DNA of 64,000 bases from Prochlorococcus sp. AG-363-P06 (GTDB taxonomy: Bacteria > Cyanobacteriota > Cyanobacteriia > PCC-6307 > Cyanobiaceae): NCBI GenBank assembly GCA_003280025.1, contig QCGD01000008.1, positions 1-64,000 of the forward strand. Direction: 5' to 3'. Each line of letters begins with the position of its first letter. Position 1 is the first letter of the stretch. Below are positions 56,694-64,000 of the stretch, piece by piece. Both the position numbers and the translations under genes were made by a program. The notes under the pieces were generated by a model. That model searched no databases. It was not told the origin of the DNA and was given only the letters and a program-made list of their open reading frames with translations.

Positions 56694-58004
56694 ATGGCTG
56701 ATATTTTTGAAGTACCTCAACCAAGTAATGATCTTTTGGAAAAGGCCCATAGAATTCGTTTAGCTTCAAAAATAATAAGTCAGGCTGAAAATCAGATGAG
56801 AATCAAAGCTTTGAATTTGATGGCTGATTATCTAGAAAAAAACTCTAAAGAAATATTAGAGGCTAATTATGAAGACTATTTAAGAGCAGAAAGAAAAAAT
56901 ATCTCAAAGGCTTTGATTTCTAGATTAAAATTATCAAAAGAAAAACTAAATGCTGCAATTGAGGGAGTAAGAAAAGTAGGAGAATTATCTGATCCTGTAA
57001 ATCAAATACAAATCAAAAAAGAGCTTTCCAATGGATTGATTCTAGAAAGAAAAACAGTACCTATAGGAGTTTTAGGTGTTATTTTCGAATCTAGACCTGA
57101 TGCTGTTATGCAGATAAGTTCTCTAGCAATAAGATCTGGGAATGGAGTAATGCTAAAGGGGGGCAGTGAAGCAAGTTCCACAAATACTGCAATAGTTTTA
57201 GCTTTGCAGGAGGGCTTAAAAAAGTCAGGTCTTGATGAAAATGTGATTTGTTTACTTACAAGTAGAAAAGATAGTATGGCGATGTTGAATTTGGAGGAAT
57301 ATCTTAATTTAATAATTCCTAGAGGAAGTAATGAATTAGTTCAATTTATTCAAGAGAATACAAAAATTCCTGTATTAGGTCATGCTGATGGTATTTGTCA
57401 TTTGTTCATAGATAACGATGTAAATATTGATATGGCTTTATCAGTCGCTCTGGACAGCAAGATTCAATATCCTGCTGCCTGTAATGCTATTGAAACTCTG
57501 TTGATTCATAAAGATATTGCACCTATTTTCCTTAAAAGAGCTATACCTTTGTTTAATTCTAATAATGTTAAATTAATAGGTGACAAAAAATCTGTTGAAT
57601 TAGGTGTAGAGTTTGAGGCTAGTTTTGAAGATTGGCAAACTGAATACCTAGATTTAGTTTTGTCTATAAAAATTGTAGAGGATCTTGATGAAGCAATATC
57701 TCATATTCAAAAATTCAGTTCAAAACATACAGACGGAATAATTACTGAAAATATAATTAACGCCAATAGATTTATGAATGAGGTTGATAGTGCAGGTGTT
57801 TTTCATAATTGTTCTACAAGATTTGCTGATGGATTTAGATATGGATTTGGAGCTGAAGTTGGAATCTCTACTCAAATGCTTCCTCCAAGAGGACCTGTGG
57901 GATTAGAGGGGTTGGTTACTTATAAATATTTTTTAAAAGGTCAAGGCAATATCGTTGATGATTTTTCATGTGGTAGGTCTGTTTTTACACATAAAGATCT
58001 TTAA
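56694..58004 (+). CDS. proA: Gamma-glutamyl phosphate reductase
   Basis: The 436-residue NADPH-dependent enzyme reduces glutamyl phosphate to the semialdehyde in proline synthesis. The catalytic cysteine is C263 in YPAACNAIETLLIH. The glutamate-5-semialdehyde dehydrogenase motif VLGVIFESRPDAV and the terminal FGAEVGISTQMLPPRGPVGLEGL block are intact. A short 11-bp gap precedes folB, and the genes are likely on one mRNA. Confidence 0.97.
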   Translation: MADIFEVPQPSNDLLEKAHRIRLASKIISQAENQMRIKALNLMADYLEKNSKEILEANYEDYLRAERKNISKALISRLKLSKEKLNAAIEGVRKVGELSDPVNQIQIKKELSNGLILERKTVPIGVLGVIFESRPDAVMQISSLAIRSGNGVMLKGGSEASSTNTAIVLALQEGLKKSGLDENVICLLTSRKDSMAMLNLEEYLNLIIPRGSNELVQFIQENTKIPVLGHADGICHLFIDNDVNIDMALSVALDSKIQYPAACNAIETLLIHKDIAPIFLKRAIPLFNSNNVKLIGDKKSVELGVEFEASFEDWQTEYLDLVLSIKIVEDLDEAISHIQKFSSKHTDGIITENIINANRFMNEVDSAGVFHNCSTRFADGFRYGFGAEVGISTQMLPPRGPVGLEGLVTYKYFLKGQGNIVDDFSCGRSVFTHKDL

Positions 58005-58015
58005 AGACTAAGAAT

Positions 58016-58381
58016 ATGGAAGAAACATTTCTAAAAATTGAGAATATTACACTTTGGGCTAGAGTTGGTGTCCTAGATGAAGAAAGGGAATTAGGACAAC
58101 TTTTTAGTTTAGATTTGTATTTATGGACTGACTTTAAAGCTTGTACTGAAAATGATGACATTAAAAAAACAGTTAATTATTCAGAATTAATTGAAATTCT
58201 AAAAGATCAAGCAAAGAAAATATCTTGTTTTACAATTGAAAAATATTCTAATGAGATTGTGCAAATTATTAATGAAAAATTTCAGATTAATCGAATCAAA
58301 CTTATGTTGACAAAATGTGCACCTCCAATTAATGGTTTTAATGGAAAGGTTTCAATAGTAAGAGTTTTTGTAAACAATTAA
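58016..58381 (+). CDS. folB: Dihydroneopterin aldolase
   Basis: A 121-residue enzyme of folate synthesis that makes 6-hydroxymethyl-dihydropterin. It has the characteristic NITLWARVGVLDEERELGQLFSLDL start, the NYSELIEIL helix, and a KCAPPINGFNGKVSI end. It closes a chain with folE at 5858 and possibly the PTPS-like protein at 41804. Five bp separate it from the lipase-like gene. Confidence 0.95.
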   Translation: MEETFLKIENITLWARVGVLDEERELGQLFSLDLYLWTDFKACTENDDIKKTVNYSELIEILKDQAKKISCFTIEKYSNEIVQIINEKFQINRIKLMLTKCAPPINGFNGKVSIVRVFVNN

Positions 58382-58386
58382 TAGCT

Positions 58387-58980
58387 TTGGCAAACAGAAA
58401 TCCCATAATACTTATTCATGGTCTTTGGAACACATCAAATATATTTTCTTTGATTAGTGCAAAACTTGATGAAAAAGAATTTGAATATTTTGCTCCAACT
58501 CTTCATCATGCTTTTGGAATGACTTCAATTGTTGAATTAACTAAGTTGATGGATCAGTTAATTGTCGACAAATATGGTTTGGAACAAGAAATTGATATTT
58601 TAGGATTCTCAATGGGGGGAATAATAGGGAGGTATTGGATTAATAAATTTAATGGTTATAAAAGGACTAAAAGATTTATTACTATAGGCTCACCCCATAA
58701 TGGAACACTGACATCTCAATTAGTTCCTAAATATCCTTTCAAAGGAATATCTGAAATGAAAATAAATAGCTCTTTATTAAGAGATCTAGCTAAATACGAT
58801 TATTTTCTTAATAACATCGATTGCATTAGTTTTTTTACTTATTGGGATCTTATGGTTTTCCCAGGTTGGCGAGCTAATTTGAATGTAGGAGAAAAAATAT
58901 CATTAAATATATTTAAACATAGAAATTTAGTTAGAAATCCAGCAGCAGTTGAGAGAATAATTGAAAGAATTATGATTTAG
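58387..58980 (+). CDS. Lipase-like alpha/beta hydrolase
   Basis: A 197-residue protein with the triacylglycerol lipase/PGAP1-like pattern. The oxyanion strand is IILIHGLW near the start, the nucleophile S75 is in GFSMGG, and FITIGSPHNGT follows. It starts at TTG. The C-terminus overlaps the prlC stop by 11 bp on the other strand. Substrate unknown. It belongs to a proA-folB-hydrolase unit by spacing. Confidence 0.85.
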   Translation: MANRNPIILIHGLWNTSNIFSLISAKLDEKEFEYFAPTLHHAFGMTSIVELTKLMDQLIVDKYGLEQEIDILGFSMGGIIGRYWINKFNGYKRTKRFITIGSPHNGTLTSQLVPKYPFKGISEMKINSSLLRDLAKYDYFLNNIDCISFFTYWDLMVFPGWRANLNVGEKISLNIFKHRNLVRNPAAVERIIERIMI

Positions 58981-61057
58981 AGTCAGATAGACCCAAGTGC
59001 CTTATTAAAGATTCAGTTTTTGGTTCTCTTCCTCTAAACAATTTAAATATTTCTAAAGCAGATAAGCTCCCTCCAAGGCTAAGTATGGTGTCTTTAAATT
59101 TTTTTCCGATTAATTTAATATTGTGACTATTTTCTAGGTTGGCCTCCTCAAACATTGAAAAGGCATCAGCACTTAGCACTTCTGCCCATTTATAAGAGTA
59201 ATATCCTGCAGAATAACCTCCTGCAAAAATATGACTAAAACTACAGAGAAATTGATCTTCTTGGATAGGAGAAATTACTGTAGTTTGTTTGGCAATTTCT
59301 CTTCTAATCTCATCTGAAGTTTTACCTTGGTTACTATCAAGATTGCTATGGAGCCTAAGATCTGTAATCGCAAAATGTAATTGTCTAAGTGTCGCTATCC
59401 CACAATTAAAAGTTCTATTCTTTACAAGTTTTTCAAAATTCTCATCAGATAATCTTTCTCTGGTTTTATAATGCTTTGCAATATTTAACAGTGTGTTTTT
59501 ATGGAAACACCAGTTTTCCATAAATTGACTGGGAAGTTCAACTGCATCCCATTCAACATTATTAATTCCTGCTGCTTGCGGAAGATTTATGGTTGTTAGC
59601 ATATGTTGAAGACCGTGTCCAAATTCATGGAAAAGTGTTTGAACTTCTTCAAAGCTCATCAAACTTGGTTTGTCTTTGGATGGTGGAGTTTGATTGCAAA
59701 CTAGATAAGCAACAGGTAATGTATTTTGAAAAGTATTTTTACTAAGACATTCATCCATCCATGCTCCTCCTCGCTTTGACTCAGGGCGTGAATATGGGTC
59801 AAGGAAAAATGAAGCTATTTTCTTACTTTCTTTATTAAGGATATTAAAAAACAAAACATCATCATTCCAAACAGGTGCTTCATTATTTGCTTTAACTACT
59901 TTAATTTCGAATAGCTTTTCACTTAGGTTAAATAAACCTTCTAAAACATCATTAAGTGGGAACCAAGGTCTCAATGATTCCTGATCTAAATTAAGCTTTT
60001 CCTTCCTAAGTAGCTCCGAATAATAACTAATATCCCAAGGTCTAAGTTCCTCAGATTGGGGGAATCCATTTTCTTTAGAAAAATTATCAAGTATTTCTAA
60101 TTCATTTGTCGCTGTTTTAAATGCTGGTTTTCGTAATTCTTCTAAAAGCTTTTCAACATGTTTAATTTCTTTAGCCATTTTTGTTGACAAACTTAATTCT
60201 GCCCAACTTTTATAACCAAGAAGGTTCGCTTGTTTAGTCCTAAGTGATAATATCTCTTCAATTATTTGTGAGTTATTTTCGTTTCCTTGCGAAGCCCTAC
60301 CCACAAAAGCTTTATATAGTTTTTCCCTAAGGCTACGATCTTTGGCATATGTCATAAAAGCCGTATAAGTTGGAATATCTAGACTTAATTTCCAAGGACC
60401 ATTTTCTACATCAGCATCTCCCTCTTCCTTTAAGTGATTATTGGCAGATATTGACATTAATTCCAATACTCTCTCTGGTAGACCATCCACTTGCGATTTA
60501 TTATTTAAAATTAAATACCATTTATTCGTCGCATCAAGGACATTATTGCTAAAACTTGTTGATAGTTCGCCTAACTTTTCAGAAATAATATTAAATTCAT
60601 TTTGAATATTTTTTTCTAATGAAATTCCACTATGCTCCATTTCAAGAATTTCTTTATCTAAAATTCTATTTTTTACGCGATCAAAATTATTTGTTTTTTT
60701 AAGCTTTACCAAAGTATTATAAATAATTTTACTCTGTCCAAACTTATTCCCTAAACTAATAACCTCTGGTAAAAATTTAGAGTAAATTTCTCTTAGACTA
60801 TCTGAATTATTTACAGCATTTAGATGACTTATAACTCCCCAACTCCACCTAAGCACTTCATTGATTTCATTTAATGGATTTATTACTTTGTCCCAATCTA
60901 ATTGTTTTTGGTTTAGATAATGAGAGAGAAAGTCTTCTATATTTTTAAAATCTAGATTTATTTTCTCTATTACAGTTGGCAATTCTTTATTGATATTCTC
61001 AGGGGTAAATTTTTTAAAGTTTGGTAGTTCTCCAAATTTAAAAATTGAGGTTTCCAT
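58970..61057 (-). CDS. prlC: Oligopeptidase A-type M3 metallopeptidase
   Basis: A 695-residue cytoplasmic zinc peptidase of the thimet/oligopeptidase A family that degrades short peptides such as cleaved signal peptides. The zinc motif is FHEFGHGLQHML with the downstream NVEWDAVELPSQFMENW Glu. The GGYSAGYYSYKWAEVLSADAF motif is also conserved. Length is typical. It overlaps the lipase-like gene tail to tail by 11 bp and follows ndhD by 15 bp. Confidence 0.95.
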   Translation of the reverse strand: METSIFKFGELPNFKKFTPENINKELPTVIEKINLDFKNIEDFLSHYLNQKQLDWDKVINPLNEINEVLRWSWGVISHLNAVNNSDSLREIYSKFLPEVISLGNKFGQSKIIYNTLVKLKKTNNFDRVKNRILDKEILEMEHSGISLEKNIQNEFNIISEKLGELSTSFSNNVLDATNKWYLILNNKSQVDGLPERVLELMSISANNHLKEEGDADVENGPWKLSLDIPTYTAFMTYAKDRSLREKLYKAFVGRASQGNENNSQIIEEILSLRTKQANLLGYKSWAELSLSTKMAKEIKHVEKLLEELRKPAFKTATNELEILDNFSKENGFPQSEELRPWDISYYSELLRKEKLNLDQESLRPWFPLNDVLEGLFNLSEKLFEIKVVKANNEAPVWNDDVLFFNILNKESKKIASFFLDPYSRPESKRGGAWMDECLSKNTFQNTLPVAYLVCNQTPPSKDKPSLMSFEEVQTLFHEFGHGLQHMLTTINLPQAAGINNVEWDAVELPSQFMENWCFHKNTLLNIAKHYKTRERLSDENFEKLVKNRTFNCGIATLRQLHFAITDLRLHSNLDSNQGKTSDEIRREIAKQTTVISPIQEDQFLCSFSHIFAGGYSAGYYSYKWAEVLSADAFSMFEEANLENSHNIKLIGKKFKDTILSLGGSLSALEIFKLFRGREPKTESLIRHLGLSDSKS

Positions 61058-61072
61058 TTTTTTACTATAAAA

Positions 61073-62611
61073 TTAACTTACGTTAGAAATTAAACCAACT
61101 AATTTAACTAACGTTAATTGATCACTGAGAGCATTTGTTGAAGATTCATAGAGATTTATTGCAACCTTTGGCCAAAAACCTATTACTAAAGTCGGCAATA
61201 ACAAACTCAATCCTATTGTCAATTCTCTAGTATTCATTTCTTTTACAGTAGCTAGTGCTGGTATCCTAGGCCCAAAAAATACTCTTCTACACATTGATAA
61301 TAGGTAAATAGGGGTTAATACAAGACCTATAGCTGCAATTAGAATCGTTATAGATCTAAAAAGAGAGCTAAAGCCGTCTTGACTTGTGATTCCTAAGAAT
61401 ATAGTAATTTCACTTATAAAACCACTCATGCCAGGTAATGCTAGAGAAGCTAATGAACTTGCGAGGAAAAAAGCAAATGTTATTGGTAAAACTTTTGCTA
61501 AACCACCCATATTAGGAATTGATAGCGTATTTGTTCTCTCATAAAAAGAGCCAGTTACGAAGAACATTGCTGCAGCAATTAGTCCATGACTAATCATTTG
61601 TAGCATTGCACCGCTAATACCTAAAGCATCAACTGCTCCTATACCCAAAAGTACGAACCCCATATGACTAACTGAACTGCATGCAATTCTTCTTTTAACG
61701 TTATCTTGTGCGAATGCGTTTAATGCTCCGTAAATTATATTTATGATCCCAAGAATTATTAAAGCAGGCGCAATTTGTAAATGGACTTCAGGTAATATTT
61801 GAACGTTGAATCTTAGAAGAGCATAACCTCCCATTTTTAAAAGGATTCCAGCCAATAACATTGAAACAGGTGCATTAGCCTCTCCATGAGCATCGGGTAA
61901 CCATGTATGTAAGGGGAAAATTGGAAGTTTAACCCCAAAACCTACTAAAAAACCTAAATAAGATAATAATGCGAGACTACCTGTTACATGTTTTTGTGTT
62001 ATTTCGCTTAGATTCAAAGTAAAGGCATCACCACTCAATGCAAGTGCAAGTCCGCTAATAAGTATAAGTAAAGAGGCTAAAGCTGTGTATAGAATGAATT
62101 TTGTAGCTGCATATAATTTTTTCTTTCCTCCCCAAATAGCTATAAGAAGATAAACTGGAACTAATTCTAATTCCCAAGCTAAGAAAAATAATAAGAAATC
62201 TTGTGAAAGGAAAACTAAAGCCTGAGCTGATGCCTGTACTAATAAAAGAGCAAAATATAAATTAGATTTTTTCTTTATTTTCCAACTCGCGAAAGCAGAT
62301 AGAAATGTAATTAGTCCACTTAAAGCTACTAAAGGGGCTGATAATCCATCCACCCCAAGAGACCATTCTAAACCTATTGGAGGTAGCCAAGTAATTCTTT
62401 CGACAAGTTGTATAGAGCTATTTGAAGTGTCAAATTTTTGGAAAAGTACTCCAATAATTAGTAAAAAATCTATAAATAAAAAACTTAACGAGATATTTCT
62501 TGGGAGCGTATTATCTTCTCCTTCTATTGAACTTAAGAAAGGCATTATTAGTGCCCCAATTAAAGGTAATAGAACAATAGATGATAGCCAAGGAAAAGTT
62601 TCTAAATTCAT
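61073..62611 (-). CDS. ndhD: NAD(P)H dehydrogenase-like complex subunit NdhD
   Basis: A 512-residue proton-pumping membrane subunit of photosynthetic complex I (NdhD1 type by length and context). About 14 helices can be counted. The conserved MrpD/NuoM signatures [45 protein letters not shown] and the [12 protein letters not shown] segment are all seen. It is encoded alone here. ndhF and the others are elsewhere. Confidence 0.95.
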   Translation of the reverse strand: MNLETFPWLSSIVLLPLIGALIMPFLSSIEGEDNTLPRNISLSFLFIDFLLIIGVLFQKFDTSNSSIQLVERITWLPPIGLEWSLGVDGLSAPLVALSGLITFLSAFASWKIKKKSNLYFALLLVQASAQALVFLSQDFLLFFLAWELELVPVYLLIAIWGGKKKLYAATKFILYTALASLLILISGLALALSGDAFTLNLSEITQKHVTGSLALLSYLGFLVGFGVKLPIFPLHTWLPDAHGEANAPVSMLLAGILLKMGGYALLRFNVQILPEVHLQIAPALIILGIINIIYGALNAFAQDNVKRRIACSSVSHMGFVLLGIGAVDALGISGAMLQMISHGLIAAAMFFVTGSFYERTNTLSIPNMGGLAKVLPITFAFFLASSLASLALPGMSGFISEITIFLGITSQDGFSSLFRSITILIAAIGLVLTPIYLLSMCRRVFFGPRIPALATVKEMNTRELTIGLSLLLPTLVIGFWPKVAINLYESSTNALSDQLTLVKLVGLISNVS

Positions 62612-62689
62612 TTATGTAATGAATAGTTTATTTATTGTAGTTGAATATGTTCTAGCTTGGGACTATAAATTAAAAATATCTAAGTAAAA

Positions 62690-63637
62690 CTACCTATTGG
62701 GGATAGTTCTAAATAGACTGCCTGTCGTTTGTACGTTTAAATATGGAGCTCTACTTGCCACCCCTGATTTTTCCCATGCTTTAACCATTGCTTGACTTAC
62801 ATCTTTGCCATTTTCTTTCTTGCATAAAGCTAATATGCTCGGTCCTGCCCCACTAATTGCGCAGCCTAAAGCTCCCGCTTCTAAGGCAGCATCTTTAACT
62901 TCTAATCCACCTTGAATAAGTTTCCATCTATATGGTTCATGCAACTTATCAAACATTCCTTCTTTTATTAATTCAGTATTTCCCGTTTTTAGGCCGTTAA
63001 GTAATAAAGTAAGAGCCCCCATATTTATTACTGCGTCAGATATTGGCACATTTTTAGGCATTACTCTCCTGGCTTCACTTGTACTTAATCGAATAGCAGG
63101 AATTGCTACTACAGCTTTAATGGAATCATGCCAATCACATCTTATAATTCTCCATCTCTGAGAAGCAGATTTTGCTGTTAAACAAAGACCTCCCAAAAAA
63201 GATGGGACAACGTTATCAGGATGTCCTTCTATATCAATTGCAAGTTCTAACAGTTTTTCTTTGGGCAGGGGGGAGTTCATTATTGCATTTGCCCCTATTA
63301 ATCCTGCGACTATTGCGGTAGCGCTACTTCCTAGACCCCTGGCAGGCGGTACTGCTAGTTTAACTCTTGCTTCTAGTGCGAAAGGGGAAATATTCGCACT
63401 CTCCCAGACCTTTTGCGCAGCTCGAAACACTAAGTTCTCAGGACCTCCTCTTAAGTGATTGCCATCGGTGCTCTCCATTATTAAATCAAACCTATCTCCA
63501 CCACCTTCTATTCTTGTGAAAACAAATTCATTATATAAATCTAATGCAGCCCCAAGGCAGTCAAAACCCGGACCTAAATTGGCAGTTGTAGAAGGAACTG
63601 TTACTATTATCTTTTTACCTATTGCTGGGGAAGACAT
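62690..63637 (-). CDS. thrB: Homoserine kinase
   Basis: A 315-residue GHMP kinase that phosphorylates homoserine on the way to threonine. The ATP-binding motif PPARGLGSSATAIVAGL, the N-terminal VPSTTANLGPGFDCLG and the C-terminal GCAISGAGPSILAL motif are all intact. It lies 7 bp from glk on the same strand and upstream of ndhD by 78 bp. Confidence 0.96.
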   Translation of the reverse strand: MSSPAIGKKIIVTVPSTTANLGPGFDCLGAALDLYNEFVFTRIEGGGDRFDLIMESTDGNHLRGGPENLVFRAAQKVWESANISPFALEARVKLAVPPARGLGSSATAIVAGLIGANAIMNSPLPKEKLLELAIDIEGHPDNVVPSFLGGLCLTAKSASQRWRIIRCDWHDSIKAVVAIPAIRLSTSEARRVMPKNVPISDAVINMGALTLLLNGLKTGNTELIKEGMFDKLHEPYRWKLIQGGLEVKDAALEAGALGCAISGAGPSILALCKKENGKDVSQAMVKAWEKSGVASRAPYLNVQTTGSLFRTIPNR

Positions 63638-63644
63638 TTAAAAA

Positions 63645-64000
63645 CTATGCTCTCCGTAAAAGCATTTTTGCTCTGCAAGCTGCGCTAAACAAACCAAAAT
63701 CTTCATCTAAGATTACTTTTACAGGTATAGATTTAACCATATCTTTTAATCTGCCTTTATCTGAAAATTGTTTCAGAAATAAATCTGATTTAAAATTTTT
63801 GAAATGTTTTGGGGCTGTTCCTCCAGAAATCCATAAACCCCCTAAGCATAATTCATGTAAGGCAACATCTCCTAGAAAAGAACCATAAGCTCCTAACCAT
63901 ATATTTTCTATCTCATTCATTAGAATATCTCCTTCATTGGAGAGTTTACAAATTTGTTCGGGTAAGATCTTTTCTAAATTATTAGCAAATTTTAGTTCCT
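63645..64000 (-). CDS. glk: Glucokinase, C-terminal part (5' end beyond right window edge)
   Basis: The frame is open from the right edge to the stop at 63645, giving about 117 C-terminal residues. The segment IWLGAYGSFLGDVALHELCLGGLWISGGTAPK and the end IPVKVILDEDFGLFSAACRA match the C-terminal part of bacterial glucokinases (ROK-independent, Glk type). A Met at 63920 is internal. The start lies outside the window, because the reading frame continues upstream without a stop. It precedes thrB by 7 bp. Confidence 0.88.
   Translation of the reverse strand, partial: ELKFANNLEKILPEQICKLSNEGDILMNEIENIWLGAYGSFLGDVALHELCLGGLWISGGTAPKHFKNFKSDLFLKQFSDKGRLKDMVKSIPVKVILDEDFGLFSAACRAKMLLRRA

Overview
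The window is a 64 kb piece of a compact, very AT-rich cyanobacterial chromosome. Gene content and order match high-light-adapted Prochlorococcus: an alpha-carboxysome cluster with form IA RuBisCO and csoS1D, a psaM-por-chlLBN chlorophyll block, an alkane (aar/ado) pair, ndhL/ndhD, plastocyanin, and no mobile elements. The proteins resemble the MED4/MIT9515 lineage from memory, but I cannot assign a strain. About 67 protein genes and one tRNA are supported. Intergenic gaps are short, many genes abut or overlap, and ten genes appear to start with TTG.

Layout. 1-1142: the left edge cuts an S1-domain RNA-binding protein. 1206-5710: creatininase-family hydrolase, aldehyde-deformylating oxygenase, acyl-ACP reductase, accA and a short-chain dehydrogenase (fatty acid supply and alkane production). 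5858-9246: folE, trpF, an M50 membrane protease and a lipoate ligase-like protein. 9386-14899: psaM, a small membrane/coiled-coil protein, light-dependent protochlorophyllide reductase (por), then the convergent light-independent enzyme genes chlL, chlB and chlN. 15056-24478: the carbon-fixation block csoS1D, rdgB, csoS1, cbbL, cbbS, csoS2, csoSCA, csoS4A, csoS4B, then a PCD-like RuBisCO assembly factor and a small conserved gene. 24564-31634: ridA, gloB, hisG, an ABC exporter, a GNAT acetyltransferase, two small glycosyltransferase-like proteins and dnaA. 31637-38235: a GST-like protein, glutathione reductase, a Ca2+/Na+ exchanger, pyrC, tRNA-Leu(UAA), ndhL, a DUF3007-type protein and trpA. 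38324-42277: cyAbrB regulator, YciI-like protein, a small HTH-like protein, a DUF1232 protein, a group 2-type sigma factor, hisIE and a PTPS/QueD-like protein. 42323-52625 (minus strand): a ClpB-type disaggregase, petE, an epimerase, hemE, glgB, a CocE/NonD hydrolase and three small conserved genes. 52678-64000: a TamB/TIC236-type giant protein, proA, folB, a lipase-like protein, prlC, ndhD, thrB and the C-terminal part of glk, cut by the right edge.

How the genes work together. Most of the window is core photoautotrophic metabolism. The carboxysome block encodes shell, scaffold, carbonic anhydrase, vertex proteins, enzyme and assembly factor. Hairpins between cbbL, cbbS and csoS2 could set the large stoichiometric differences among these products, and a hairpin plus promoter-like box appears to separate the assembly factor from the shell genes. 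Two unrelated protochlorophyllide reductases converge tail to tail.

I did not find a clearly new multigene defence or mobile system. The most interesting unexplained signals are small: a potential -1 frameshift heptamer exactly at the middle/C-terminal boundary of csoS2, a perfect 18-bp palindrome touching the dnaA start, five 11-bp tandem repeats in front of a sigma factor gene, a perfect 46-bp palindrome between petE and clpB, and a GC-rich islet with 12-nt direct repeats in the csoS1 leader.
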